Of a DNA stretch of 64,000 bases, positions 36,878 through 45,880 are shown in pieces. Source of the stretch: Marinibacterium profundimaris (GTDB lineage Bacteria > Pseudomonadota > Alphaproteobacteria > Rhodobacterales > Rhodobacteraceae); NCBI RefSeq assembly GCF_002210095.1, contig NZ_AQQR01000004.1, forward strand, positions 372,001 to 436,000, read 5' to 3'. Numbering within the stretch: position 1 is the first letter of the stretch; each line of letters opens with the position of its first letter. The notes beneath the pieces are model-generated. The model searched no databases and was not told the origin of the DNA. It saw only the letters and a list, made by a program, of their open reading frames with translations. The position numbers were made by a program, and so were the translations under genes.

Positions 36878-37188
36878 GCGGTCCGGGCAGCGGGGCTGAT
36901 GCCGGTGGCGGACCCCGGCGGCGTGAAATCTGGGCGAAAGGGAAGTGTCCTGCGCATAGGGCGGCACCATGCCGTGCGGTCTGCGAAATGCCAAAGGAAA
37001 TTTCCCCTCCCTCCGGTCGGGTCGTTGCGCCCCTGCGGGACGCCCGGGGAGGCGCCCCTGCGGGGCGGGCCAGGGGAGGCGCGCCTTCGGCGCGTGTGCA
37101 AGCGGGCTGCGAAGGCGGGAAGATATACAGGATGGTAACGATTCGGTTCTAGCCTTCGTGCCGGAACATGCGACCGCGGAGGCATGGC
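36878..37188. other. Hairpin-rich spacer between lysE-type gene and STAS gene
   Basis: These 311 bases have no supported gene. Two compact hairpins stand out: CGCCCC-TGC-GGGGCG (37053-37067) and CGCGCC-TTC-GGCGCG (37080-37094). A direct repetition of GCGCCCCTGCGGG (37027 and 37052) with GGGGAGGCGC suggests local duplication. The right end is the control region of the STAS gene. Confidence 0.6.
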
Positions 37189-37527
37189 ATGACGCTGACC
37201 ACATCCGACGCCGAGGACACCAGGATCGTGACCGTCCTGAGCGAAAGGATCGACGCCGCGCTGGCCATCCGGTTCAAGGACGACATGCGCGCCGCCACGG
37301 TGGGCGGGCCGAACCGGGTGGTGCTGGACCTCAGCCAGGTCGCCTTCATCGACAGCAGCGGGCTGGGCGCCATCGTCGCCGCGATGAAACAGCTGGACCC
37401 CGATCGCCGGCTGGACCTGGCCGGGCTGACCCCGACCGTCGACAAGGTCTTCCGGCTGACGCGGATGGACACGGTCTTCACCCTCTACCCCACGCTGGGA
37501 GAGGCGCTGGACGCACAGGCGAGGTGA
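37189..37527 (+). CDS. STAS-domain anti-sigma factor antagonist
   Basis: A 112-residue single STAS domain, like SpoIIAA/RsbV. The phosphorylation loop is FIDSSGLGAIVAAM with Ser56/Ser57. Such proteins switch partners by phosphorylation of this Ser by a HATPase kinase and return to active form by a PP2C phosphatase. ATG at 37189 has CGGAGG ahead. It is followed three bases later by the matching HATPase gene; no sigma factor or phosphatase gene is near. Confidence 0.9.
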   Translation: MTLTTSDAEDTRIVTVLSERIDAALAIRFKDDMRAATVGGPNRVVLDLSQVAFIDSSGLGAIVAAMKQLDPDRRLDLAGLTPTVDKVFRLTRMDTVFTLYPTLGEALDAQAR

Positions 37528-37530
37528 CAG

Positions 37531-38022
37531 ATGACCCAATCCTGGGAAAGACGGGTTGAGATGGGCGGATCCGGTCCGATGCTGTCCCTGACAAGCGAGG
37601 CGACGGAGACCGGAACGCGCGCCGCGCTGTCGCGGATCATGCGGCAGCTGCGCGCCGACCTGGCCGAGCGTCTTTCGCCCGAACGCGCCGGCATGGTGGA
37701 GATCGCGCTGGCCGAGATCATCAACAACATCGTCGAACATGCCTACCGGCGCCATGACGGCGGAGAGATCCGGCTGTCGGCGCATGTCGAGGGCCCGGCG
37801 CTGAAGTTCGACATCACCGACGACGGCGATCCGCTGCCCGGGGGGGTCCTGCCGCACGGCCGCTCGTCCGAACTGACCTGCCCGCGCGACAGCCTGCCCG
37901 AGGGCGGGTTCGGCTGGCTGCTGATCCGCGCGATGGCAAGCGACATCCGCTATGACCGGCGCGACGGCACCAACCGGCTGCACGTGGCCTTTGACCTGCG
38001 GCCCGCCGACCCCGCGACCTGA
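37531..38022 (+). CDS. HATPase_c (RsbW/SpoIIAB-like) serine kinase/anti-sigma regulatory protein
   Basis: A 163-residue GHKL ATPase domain protein. The N-box is EIALAEIINNIVEHAYR (Glu62, Asn65/66) and the G1 box DITDDGDPL near 94-102, followed by GGFGWLLIR. It is expected to phosphorylate the adjacent STAS protein and perhaps bind a sigma factor or other partner. GAGGTG precedes the start and the genes are three bases apart. The target of the switch is not encoded here. Confidence 0.9.
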   Translation: MTQSWERRVEMGGSGPMLSLTSEATETGTRAALSRIMRQLRADLAERLSPERAGMVEIALAEIINNIVEHAYRRHDGGEIRLSAHVEGPALKFDITDDGDPLPGGVLPHGRSSELTCPRDSLPEGGFGWLLIRAMASDIRYDRRDGTNRLHVAFDLRPADPAT

Positions 38023-38590
38023 CGGACCTGCAGCCTTAGGAGGCGACCGGCAAAACGCCAGACTGTCCTCGGTCGCGTTTCCCCTCTGGCCCTTACACAG
38101 GCCCGAGGCGCCCCATGTCCTTGAAAACGCGCGACGCCTCGGGGTCCGGGCCGCGTCCGGCATCTAATATCCTGGCCCGTCGCGCGCTGAAGCCGCGGTC
38201 TCGCCCGACCCACAAGATCCTGTCCCGCCCTGTACTGATCCCGTCCTCCCCCTTCCGCCGGACGGGGCCCGCGCCACGGCTTCACCGCTGACGAGGGCCA
38301 AGACCCCCACCTTGTCGCGCGCCCCGGGCCCGCGCCTCAAAACCGCCCCATTCGCTCCTAACTCGCGCCCAGAACCAGCGCCATATACACGACTGTAGCT
38401 GCTTTGAGCTTCCCTCGGCGTCGCGTTATCAACAGCCCCCACCCAGTGCGTGACGCCGAGGACTTCCCAAGCCAGCCCGACGCTTTCCCCCACATCCCCC
38501 CTTCCCCGCTGTCCACCATTGGGACGACTTGGCTTTCCCGGTCTCCGCTCGTAGTCTCCGCGCGATCAGAACAGCAAGGGACCGGGCCAG
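38023..38590. other. Gene-free spacer before the ggt-like gene
   Basis: These 568 bases contain no supported gene; frames on both strands lack ribosome sites and known families. Composition is C-rich on the plus strand. A promoter for the ggt-like gene must lie near the right end, but no convincing -35/-10 pair was found. Confidence 0.55.
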
Positions 38591-40165
38591 ATGCGCGACT
38601 TTCACCAAACCGGCCGATCGGCCGTCTTCGCAACCGACGGCATGGTCGCCACCTCGCATCCCGTGGCCGCGCAGGCCGCGCTGGACATCCTGCGCCGGGG
38701 CGGCAACGCCATGGACGCCGCGATCTGCGGCGCCGTGATCCTCGGCATCGCCGAACCCCAGATGACCGGCATCGGCGGCGATTGCTTCGCCCTTATCTCG
38801 CGCCCGGGCGCGCCCGTCACCGCGATCAACGGTTCGGGCCAGGCGCCCGCCGCCGCCTCGGCCGCCGCGCTGCGGGCCGAGGGGCTGCCCGAGGTGCCCC
38901 TCTACAGCCCCCATGCGGTCACCGTGCCCGGCGCGGTCAACGCCTTCTGCCACATGTCCGAGACGGAAGGGAAATTGGGCCTCGACACCGTGCTCTCCCC
39001 CGCGATCCACTACGCCGAAGCCGGCATTCCGGTTGCCCCGCGCGTCGCCTTCGACTGGCCCGGGGAATCGGCCAAGCTGACCGGCGCCGCGCGGATGCAT
39101 TTCCTGGTGAACGGCAAGCCGCCGACCACCGGCATGGTCTTCAACGCCCCCGGCCAGGCCGAGGTGCTGCGCCGCATAGCCAAGGATGGGGCAAAGGCCT
39201 TCTACCAGGGCGAGGTGGCCGAAGACATGGTCACTGCACTGCAGGCCGCTGGCGGGGTCCACACGCTGGAGGATTTCGCCGCCGTCTCGCACCGCAGCGA
39301 TGCGCCGATCCGGGGCCGCTACAAGTCGAAGGACCTGATCGAGCATCCGCCCAACGGCACGGGCGCCACGGCGATCCTGATGCTCAACATCCTGTCGCGC
39401 TTCGACATCGCCGGGATGGATCCCTTCGGCGCCCAACGCGCCCATATCGAGGCCGAGGCCGCGAAGCTTGCCTATGATGCGCGCAACCGTTTCCTGGCCG
39501 ATCCGGACCAGACCACGCGGCTGGATTACATGATCTCGGAAGAAACCGCCGACAAGCTCGCCGCGCTGATCGACCCGAAACGCGCCATGGCGGCGGCCGC
39601 GCCGATCACCGAAGCGGTCCACAAGGACACGATCTACATCACCGTGGTCGACCGCGACCGGATGGCGGTGTCGCTGATCTACTCGATCTTCCACGGTTTC
39701 GGCTCGGGCATCGCGTCCGAAAAGTTCGGCATCCTGTTCCAGAACCGCGGCGCCGGCTTCACGCTGCAAGAAGGCCACCCGAACGAGCTGAAAGGCGGCA
39801 ACCGTCCGATGCACACGATCATCCCGGCCCTGCTGGCGACCGGCGACAAGGTCGAGATGCCCTTCGGCGTGATGGGCGGGGCCTACCAGCCCAACGGCCA
39901 CGCGCGGGTGGTGACGAACATGGTGGATTTCGGCATGGATCCGCAGGACGCGCTCGACGCGCCGCGCTGCTTCTCGGATGCCGGCGAGATGAAGGTCGAA
40001 CGCGGCTATTCCGACGCCGTCCGGGCCGAGCTGGCGGAGATGGGGCACAAGGTGATCATCCCCGATGCGCCCATCGGCGGCGCCCAGGCGATCCGCATCC
40101 ACGACAGCGGTGTGCTTGAAGGGGCCAGCGACCCCCGCAAGGACGGCTGCGCGATCGGCTTCTGA
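38591..40165 (+). CDS. Gamma-glutamyltransferase family protein
   Basis: A 524-residue Ntn-hydrolase precursor. Cleavage before Thr347 (KDTIYITVVD, aligning with the TTHYSVVD of E. coli Ggt) would give large and small subunits. Further support: GGNAMDAAICGA, GIGGDCFALI, APQSVTVPG-like SPHAVTVPG, and GGNRPMHTIIPAL. No signal peptide is visible, unlike periplasmic GGT, so this is probably a cytoplasmic branch. Members cleave gamma-glutamyl amides or act as cephalosporin acylases. Substrate unknown. Confidence 0.87.
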   Translation: MRDFHQTGRSAVFATDGMVATSHPVAAQAALDILRRGGNAMDAAICGAVILGIAEPQMTGIGGDCFALISRPGAPVTAINGSGQAPAAASAAALRAEGLPEVPLYSPHAVTVPGAVNAFCHMSETEGKLGLDTVLSPAIHYAEAGIPVAPRVAFDWPGESAKLTGAARMHFLVNGKPPTTGMVFNAPGQAEVLRRIAKDGAKAFYQGEVAEDMVTALQAAGGVHTLEDFAAVSHRSDAPIRGRYKSKDLIEHPPNGTGATAILMLNILSRFDIAGMDPFGAQRAHIEAEAAKLAYDARNRFLADPDQTTRLDYMISEETADKLAALIDPKRAMAAAAPITEAVHKDTIYITVVDRDRMAVSLIYSIFHGFGSGIASEKFGILFQNRGAGFTLQEGHPNELKGGNRPMHTIIPALLATGDKVEMPFGVMGGAYQPNGHARVVTNMVDFGMDPQDALDAPRCFSDAGEMKVERGYSDAVRAELAEMGHKVIIPDAPIGGAQAIRIHDSGVLEGASDPRKDGCAIGF

Positions 40166-40184
40166 GCGGCGTCCGCGAAGAGCT

Positions 40185-40260
40185 GTAGGGTGGGGTTTCA
40201 CCCCACCGCACCCTGCGCACCGGTTGCCAGGCTGGCGGTGGGTTGGAAACCCACCCTACG
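40185..40260. repeat. GTAGGGTGGG-type palindromic repeat pair, locus D
   Basis: Arm 40185-40209 (GTAGGGTGGGGTTTCACCCC then ACCGC) and arm 40235-40260 (GCGGTGGGTTGGAAACCCAC then CCTACG) are inverted relative to each other. They fill the gap between the convergent ggt-like and hspQ stop codons, where they could act as a two-sided transcript end. Confidence 0.88.
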
Positions 40261-40275
40261 CCCGCGTCCGGCGGC

Positions 40276-40602
40276 TTAGTTCAGCTGGAAATGCAGGGGG
40301 TAGGATCCGTCCTGGAACGGGCCGAACATGTCGGGGATATCCGGGTGATCGACCGGCTCGCCCGAGTAATCGGCCACGAGGTTCTGCTCGGACACATAGG
40401 CGATGTAATAGGTCTGATCGTTCTCGGCCAGCAGGTGGTAGAACGGCTGTTCCTTCCGGGGCCGGCTGTCCTCGGGGATGGATTCGTACCATTCCTCGGT
40501 GTTCGAGAATTCCGGATCGACGTCGAAGATCACCCCGCGAAACGGGTGCTTTCGGTGCCGCACGACCTGGCCGAGATGGTATTTGGCTTTTGTCTTCAAC
40601 AT
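40276..40602 (-). CDS. hspQ: Heat shock protein HspQ
   Basis: A 108-residue HspQ/YccV-like protein (MLKTKAKYHLGQVVRHRKHP, FRGVIFDVDPEFSNTEEWYE, then EQPFYHLLAENDQTYYIAYV). In enterobacteria it is a heat-induced specificity factor for Lon protease and binds hemimethylated DNA. Family length is normal. The ATG at 40602 is preceded by GGAAGGTAGGGG. A long shadow extension upstream is rejected. It diverges from the SLT lipoprotein gene. Confidence 0.93.
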   Translation of the reverse strand: MLKTKAKYHLGQVVRHRKHPFRGVIFDVDPEFSNTEEWYESIPEDSRPRKEQPFYHLLAENDQTYYIAYVSEQNLVADYSGEPVDHPDIPDMFGPFQDGSYPLHFQLN

Positions 40603-40788
40603 CGCTTTGCCCCTACCTTCCGTTTTTACCGGGGACAAGCCATTCTGTCCAATCACGTCGCGAGACCTGCGGGAAACACTCGGTTGAAAACCAGTCAACC
40701 CCCTGGGAACCAAGATCAAAACCGGGGCCAGCGGGGATATGCCAATATGGGCCGATCCGGCACCTTCTGCATGGTTCCGTGAACAATG

Positions 40789-40808
40789 CAAATGTGATTC
40801 CACATTTG
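40789..40808. promoter_or_regulatory. Inverted repeat CAAATGTG-ATTC-CACATTTG in the hspQ/slt spacer
   Basis: Two perfect 8-base arms (40789-40796, 40801-40808) around ATTC, 50 bases before the SLT gene start and about 185 bases before the hspQ start. The AT-rich patch around it (to TAAAAT at 40821) looks like a promoter, so it may be an operator. Confidence 0.5.
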
Positions 40809-40858
40809 TGCCAATTCGCGTAAAATGACCCCAATAACAAAGACCGAGCAGTCCGATC

Positions 40859-41437
40859 ATGATCAGGTTTCCCCTCGCCCTCGGCGTGGTTCTTCTGCTG
40901 GTGTCCTGCAGCACCGGCTACAAGACCGCGCCCGCAAATCTCGACGACGCCTGCAGCATCATTGCGCAGCGGCCCGAATACATGCGCGCCTTCCGCAAGG
41001 CGGAACGCAAGTGGGGTGTGCCGGTGCATGTGCAGATGGCCACCATCTACCAGGAGAGCAAGTTCATCTCGAACGCGCGCACGCCGCATCAATTCGTGCT
41101 GGGCGTGGTGCCGGTGGGCCGGCAATCCTCGGCCTATGGCTATGGTCAGGCGCTGGACGGCACCTGGGACGAATACCGCCGGGTCACGGGCAATCGCGGC
41201 GCCAAGCGCGACCGGATCCGTGACGCGACCGATTTCATGGGCTGGTATTTCAACCGTACGCTCAAGACCAACGGCATTCCGCTGGACGATGCCGAGCGCC
41301 AGTACCTGGCCTACCACGAGGGCCATTCGGGCTATGCCCGCGGCTCCTATCGCAGCAAGGCCTGGCTGATGCGTGTGGCCAACGAGGTCGACAGCCGCGC
41401 CACGGTCTACGGGTTGCAACTGGCCGATTGCCGCTGA
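40859..41437 (+). CDS. SLT-domain lipoprotein (lytic transglycosylase-like)
   Basis: A 192-residue lipoprotein. Residues 1-17 form a lipoprotein signal with lipobox LVSC (Cys17). The SLT-like domain begins with WGVPVHVQMATIYQESKFIS, where Glu66 in QES is the catalytic acid, and continues with AYGYGQALDGTWDEYRR. It should cleave peptidoglycan glycan strands to anhydromuramyl products from the periplasm. Monocistronic, diverging from hspQ. Confidence 0.92.
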   Translation: MIRFPLALGVVLLLVSCSTGYKTAPANLDDACSIIAQRPEYMRAFRKAERKWGVPVHVQMATIYQESKFISNARTPHQFVLGVVPVGRQSSAYGYGQALDGTWDEYRRVTGNRGAKRDRIRDATDFMGWYFNRTLKTNGIPLDDAERQYLAYHEGHSGYARGSYRSKAWLMRVANEVDSRATVYGLQLADCR

Positions 41438-41448
41438 TCCCGGAACGG

Positions 41449-41503
41449 GGCTGTCATGGGACAGCCGCGCGCCCCCGAAGAGGCGCAGGCCCGGCGCCGG
41501 GCC
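41449..41503. terminator. Hairpins between convergent slt and lolA genes
   Basis: GGCTGTC-ATGG-GACAGCC (41449-41466) follows the slt stop by 11 bases, and GGCCCGGCGCCGGGCC (41488-41503) is a perfect 16-bp palindrome 9 bases past the lolA stop. Neither has a T-run, but their positions fit 3'-end structures. Confidence 0.5.
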
Positions 41504-41511
41504 GGGCGGTG

Positions 41512-42114
41512 CTAGCGATTCGACCCGGACCTGGCCCGGCTGGTGGAGAACAGGCCCGAGGACAGTGACATCCCCGTCTCCATCCCGCCCAGGATGACCG
41601 TGGTCGCCATGCCCGAGCTGTCATGGATGACCCATTTCCGCAGTTCGATCGGGTCGTCCGTGAACATCATCTCGATGCGGCCGTAATCGGGGTTCTCCGG
41701 GTCCTGGGCCGTGACGATCGTCGCGGTGCCATCGTAGCTGTGGCCCACCACCATGTTGGCCCGGCCCAGGTCCACCCGGGGCGCCAGGATGATCGACAGG
41801 GGCGTCCGGTCCAGCGGATAGCTTTCGGCCGGCTGGTTGGATTTCGGGTCGACGATCACCACCGCCCCCGCCCCCGCGACCATCAGCGCGTCGTTCGGCG
41901 GGTCGTATTCGAACCGCGCGCGGCCCGGCCGCATCAGGTAAAGTGTGCCGGTCGCGAGCGAGCCGTCGTCGCTGACCTGCGTGAACGGCGCCCGGGCCGT
42001 CTTTACCCCGTTGAGATAGGCCGACAGCGCAGGCAGCGAGATCTTCTCGGCCGCGGCGGGGCCGGCGGCGCAGAGGGCCGCAGCGGCGGCGAGGAAATGG
42101 CGTCTTTTCAGCAT
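41512..42114 (-). CDS. lolA: Outer-membrane lipoprotein carrier LolA
   Basis: A 200-residue periplasmic carrier that takes lipoproteins from LolCDE to the outer membrane. Residues 1-25 are a signal peptide with a twin-Arg-like RRHFLAAAAA core. LolA features are APFTQVSDDGSLATGTLYL, RPGRARFEYDPP, VDPKSNQPAESYPLDRTPLS and a C-terminal beta domain. ATG at 42114 was chosen; one at 42123 adds three residues, and neither has a good site. It follows ftsK by 409 bp, a conserved gene order in this family. Confidence 0.9.
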   Translation of the reverse strand: MLKRRHFLAAAAALCAAGPAAAEKISLPALSAYLNGVKTARAPFTQVSDDGSLATGTLYLMRPGRARFEYDPPNDALMVAGAGAVVIVDPKSNQPAESYPLDRTPLSIILAPRVDLGRANMVVGHSYDGTATIVTAQDPENPDYGRIEMMFTDDPIELRKWVIHDSSGMATTVILGGMETGMSLSSGLFSTSRARSGSNR

Positions 42115-42523
42115 GGGTCTCATGTAATGTGTTCCGGCGTCCGGCCCAAGTCCGGCGCGGCACCGTGAGCGGAAATGTGAAACGCGGTGACGGGCGCGGT
42201 GTTCCCCGGGCCGGGGATGGACGGGCGCGCCAGCATGGCCGGCGTGGGGCCGGTCGAGGCGGAGCGTTTGAGGTATTTGGGCAAAGGTGAAGACAGGGGG
42301 GGGTGGCGCCCTGCTGCGGATGGACGGAGGGCCGCAGAGGGTGGTCCGGAGTATTTTGTCCAAGAAGCAGGGGGACGGCGCGAGGCTGTGACCGTGGCGC
42401 TGCCAGGCATGGTCCGCGGTTGGGGGAACGCTCTTGCAGGCCTGTGCCGGGCATCGCCGGCGCACCGGGGTGGGTGGGCGGGAGGGGAGCCGGCGATGAA
42501 CGGCGCGCCATCCCGCGCGACGC
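42115..42523. other. Gene-free spacer between ftsK and lolA
   Basis: These 409 bases contain the locus-3 pair of AGTATTTGG repeats and no supported gene. The lolA promoter should lie at the left end. Confidence 0.7.
42270..42376 (+). repeat. AGTATTTGG...GAAGACAGGG repeat pair, locus 3 (alpha then beta)
   Basis: Alpha copy 42270-42300 reads GAGGTATTTGGGCAAAGGTG then AAGACAGGGGG; the beta copy 42347-42376 reads CCGGAGTATTTTGTCCAAGA then AGCAGGGGGA and is more divergent. The spacer contains GATGGACGGAG (42319-42329), which is also in the spacer of locus 4 (49952-49962). Confidence 0.8.
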
Positions 42524-45500
42524 CTATTGCTGTTCCGGCACCAGGATCTCGCGCTTGCCCACGTGGTTGGCGGGCGAGACCAGGCTCTCTTCTTCCATCT
42601 GCTCGACCAGGCGCGCGGCCTTGTTGTAGCCGATGCCCAGCTTGCGCTGGATGTAGGAGGTCGAGCACTTGCGGTCCTTGATCACGATCTGCACCGCCTG
42701 ATCGTAGAGCGCGTCCTCGCCGTTGGTATTGCCGCCCAGGCCCAGCACCGCGTCGATGTCGCTTTCGCGTTCCTCGTCGGGGCCTTCCAGCACGTTGGCC
42801 ATGTATTCCGGCGGGCCGTAGGCCTTGAGGTGGTTCACCAGGTCCTCGACCTCTTCGTCCGAGACGAAGGGCCCGTGGCAGCGCGTGATCTTGGCGCCGC
42901 CGGCCATGTAGAGCATGTCGCCCATGCCCAGCAGCTGTTCGGCGCCCATCTCGCCCAGGATCGTGCGGCTGTCGACCTTCGAGGTCACCTGGAACGAGAT
43001 CCGCGTGGGGAAGTTCGCCTTGATCGTGCCGGTGATCACGTCGACCGAGGGGCGCTGCGTGGCCATGATCAGGTGGATGCCGGAGGCCCGCGCCATCTGC
43101 GCCAGGCGCTGGATGCAGGCCTCGATCTCCTTTCCCGCGACCATCATCAGGTCGGCCATCTCGTCGACGATGACCACGATATAGGGCATCTTCTCGGGGA
43201 TGATCTCCTCTGTCTCGAAGACCGGATCGCCGGTTTCGTCGTCAAAGCCGGTCTGCACGGTGCGCGAGAAGGTCTCGCCCTTGGACAGCGCATCCTCGAC
43301 CCGGCCGTTGTAGCCGTCGATGTTGCGCACGCCCATCTTGGACATCTTGCGATAGCGCTCTTCCATCTCGCCCACGGTCCATTTCAGCGCGACAACCGCC
43401 TTCTTGGGGTCGGTCACCACCGGCGAGAGCAGGTGCGGGATGCCGTCATAGACCGACAGTTCCAGCATCTTCGGGTCGATCATGATCAGCCGGCATTCGT
43501 CCGGCGTCAGGCGGTAGAGCAGCGACAGGATCATCGTGTTGATCGCCACCGACTTGCCCGACCCCGTCGTCCCGGCGATCAGCAGGTGGGGCATTTTGGC
43601 CAGGTTGGCCACCATGGATTCGCCGCCGATGTCCTTGCCCAGGGCCAGCGGCAGGCGCATGTTCGTGTCGCCGAAATCGCGGCTGGCGAGGATCTCGCGC
43701 AGCACGACCATCTCGCGCTTGTCGTTGGGCAGTTCGATCCCGATCACCGACCGCCCCGGCACCGTCGACACCCGCGCCGACAGCGCCGACATCGACCGCG
43801 CGATATCGTCGGCCAGGCCGATCACGCGGCTGGCCTTCAGGCCCGGCGCCGGCTCCAGCTCGTACATGGTGACCACCGGGCCGGGGCGGACGGAGACGAT
43901 CTCGCCCTTCACGCCGTAATCGTCCAGCACGTTCTCCAGCATCCGCGCGTTCTCCTCGAGCGCCTCGTCGCTCAGGTGGTGGCGCTGGATCGTGTCCGGG
44001 CTCATCAGCAGGCTGAGCGGCGGCAGCTCGTATTTCTGCTCCTGCTCGTCGAAGGAGAGGCTTGGCTGGGCCTCGGCCCGGGCACGTTTGGACGGTTGCG
44101 GCGCCTTGCGGGTCGGGTTCTGGACAACCTTCTTCGGCTCCGCCACCGGGATCGGCGCGGCACGGGGAATCACGCGGGGGCCCGTGTCGTGACCGGCGTC
44201 ATCAAGGCTGTCGTGGGCGTCGTCGTAGGCATCGACGTCGTCGTGATCGTCGCTGCCGCCGAAATCGTCCTGCTCCGCCATGCCTTCGGGCATGGGCGCG
44301 GGCTTGGGCGTGGGCGCGGGCGAGGGCGCCACAACGGGACCCACGGCGCGGCGCGGCTGGTAGGGGGTGACGTTCGATTCGATATAGTCGCCGTAATCCT
44401 CTTCCAGCACCTCGGTGAACGCGGCCTCGTCTTCGCGCGCGCCCTCGAAGCCGGGGGCGACCATCTGCTCGGGCTCGGCCCGGCGCGCGCCAGGCGCCTG
44501 GGCCCGAAGCGGCGGTTCGGGCTTCAGCCCGGCGGCGGCCGGCACGTGGCGCGACAGCGGCGGCTCAGGCGGCAGCGCGATCTCGTCCTGTCCGGCCGAC
44601 ATCGCCTGGGCCACCGTCGGGGCCGCCGCGACCGGCGGCGCCGCCTTGAAGATCAGCGGCTGCGGGCCACGGCCCCTGCCCCGGGTCAGCGGCTTGGTCG
44701 GATCGTCCACCGGCGCCTCGGGCTCGGGCTGCCCCCGCCGGGTGCGGCTGCGCACCGCGTCGGCGATGCGGGCGCGGATCCGGTCGTCCGAGATCTCGTC
44801 GTCTTCAAAGTCCGGCGGATAGGTTTCGACCAGCTCCGGATCGGGCATCTCGTCCGCGATCGGTTCGGCCCGGCGGATCAGCGAGGGCATCCGCGACAGC
44901 AGGCCGCCACGCTCGGGCTGCGGTTCGACCCGGGGCTCTTGCGTGGCGCGCAGCGCGGCCGGCGCCGGGGGGACGGCATTGGGGGCCGGAGCGGCGAGGG
45001 GGGGCATCTCGTCCTGCGCGGAATAGGCGTCATCGTACCGGGCCGGCGCCGCGGGGATGGACCGGTTGATTGCCACCGAGGGCGCAGTGGAGACCCGGGG
45101 AGCCGCGGCCGCTTCTGCCGCGAAGGCCCCGGCCTGGGCCTCGGCCTCGGCCTCGGCCCGGCGCTGCGCCCGCATCTGGGCGCGCATCCGCGCGGCGTCC
45201 GACGCGCCCCTGGCGCCCTTGCCCAGAACCGACAGGATCGCGCTGTAGCCCATCACGATCCCCAGCACGAACAGCCGCAGGATCCGCGACAGCTCGGCCC
45301 GGGTAAAGCCCATCACGAAGAAGGCCAGGACCAGCGTCACCAGCCCCATGCACAGCCCGGTCAGCTTCACCGCCAGGTGCGACCCGATCGGCAGCAGCGT
45401 CAGCAGCGCGCCCATCGCCGTATCGCCGAACAGCCCGCCCAGCCCGAAGCTGTGCGTCGCGCGCCAGTCCGCGCCGGGCACCAGCGTCGCGGCATAGACC

Positions 45501-45865
45501 GACAGCACGCCGACCGCGATCGGCGCGAAGATCAGGCGGCTCACCGCGCGCTCTTCGCCGATATGCAGCAGGAACCGCAGTCCCCAGGCCAGAAAGATCG
45601 CCCCGAAGCCCAGGGCGCCCCAGCCCACAACCATGAACAGCGGCGCCGCGATCGACGCGCCCGGCCGGCCCAGCCAGTTCTGCACGGCGGCATCGGTCGA
45701 AACCATCCAATTCGGGTCATCGGGCGTGTAGGACAGGATCATCGCCATGGCGGCGACCCCGAGGCCCAGAAGCACGATGCCGATCAGCTCCTTGCCGCGC
45801 CGTTCGATGGCGGCCTGCATGTTGCTGTCCAGGAGCGGATCGCGACTGCGGGTGTTGTATGCCAT
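42524..45865 (-). CDS. ftsK: DNA translocase FtsK
   Basis: An 1113-residue membrane-bound ATPase for chromosome dimer resolution and septum formation. Four to five hydrophobic helices fill about 25-205. A long acidic, Pro/Ala-rich linker (about 215-600) follows. The motor has Walker [13 protein letters not shown] near 763-774 and Walker [13 protein letters not shown], then [20 protein letters not shown] in parts. The C-terminal winged-helix gamma domain (last 65 residues, [20 protein letters not shown]) reads KOPS sites. Fifteen bases separate it from the aminotransferase upstream. Confidence 0.98.
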   Translation of the reverse strand: MAYNTRSRDPLLDSNMQAAIERRGKELIGIVLLGLGVAAMAMILSYTPDDPNWMVSTDAAVQNWLGRPGASIAAPLFMVVGWGALGFGAIFLAWGLRFLLHIGEERAVSRLIFAPIAVGVLSVYAATLVPGADWRATHSFGLGGLFGDTAMGALLTLLPIGSHLAVKLTGLCMGLVTLVLAFFVMGFTRAELSRILRLFVLGIVMGYSAILSVLGKGARGASDAARMRAQMRAQRRAEAEAEAQAGAFAAEAAAAPRVSTAPSVAINRSIPAAPARYDDAYSAQDEMPPLAAPAPNAVPPAPAALRATQEPRVEPQPERGGLLSRMPSLIRRAEPIADEMPDPELVETYPPDFEDDEISDDRIRARIADAVRSRTRRGQPEPEAPVDDPTKPLTRGRGRGPQPLIFKAAPPVAAAPTVAQAMSAGQDEIALPPEPPLSRHVPAAAGLKPEPPLRAQAPGARRAEPEQMVAPGFEGAREDEAAFTEVLEEDYGDYIESNVTPYQPRRAVGPVVAPSPAPTPKPAPMPEGMAEQDDFGGSDDHDDVDAYDDAHDSLDDAGHDTGPRVIPRAAPIPVAEPKKVVQNPTRKAPQPSKRARAEAQPSLSFDEQEQKYELPPLSLLMSPDTIQRHHLSDEALEENARMLENVLDDYGVKGEIVSVRPGPVVTMYELEPAPGLKASRVIGLADDIARSMSALSARVSTVPGRSVIGIELPNDKREMVVLREILASRDFGDTNMRLPLALGKDIGGESMVANLAKMPHLLIAGTTGSGKSVAINTMILSLLYRLTPDECRLIMIDPKMLELSVYDGIPHLLSPVVTDPKKAVVALKWTVGEMEERYRKMSKMGVRNIDGYNGRVEDALSKGETFSRTVQTGFDDETGDPVFETEEIIPEKMPYIVVIVDEMADLMMVAGKEIEACIQRLAQMARASGIHLIMATQRPSVDVITGTIKANFPTRISFQVTSKVDSRTILGEMGAEQLLGMGDMLYMAGGAKITRCHGPFVSDEEVEDLVNHLKAYGPPEYMANVLEGPDEERESDIDAVLGLGGNTNGEDALYDQAVQIVIKDRKCSTSYIQRKLGIGYNKAARLVEQMEEESLVSPANHVGKREILVPEQQ

Positions 45866-45880
45866 ACCAGACCTCGGTTC

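Noticed and set aside
38358-38633. Minus-strand 91-codon frame before the ggt-like gene
   Set aside because: No ribosome site, no known family and composition like the noncoding surroundings.
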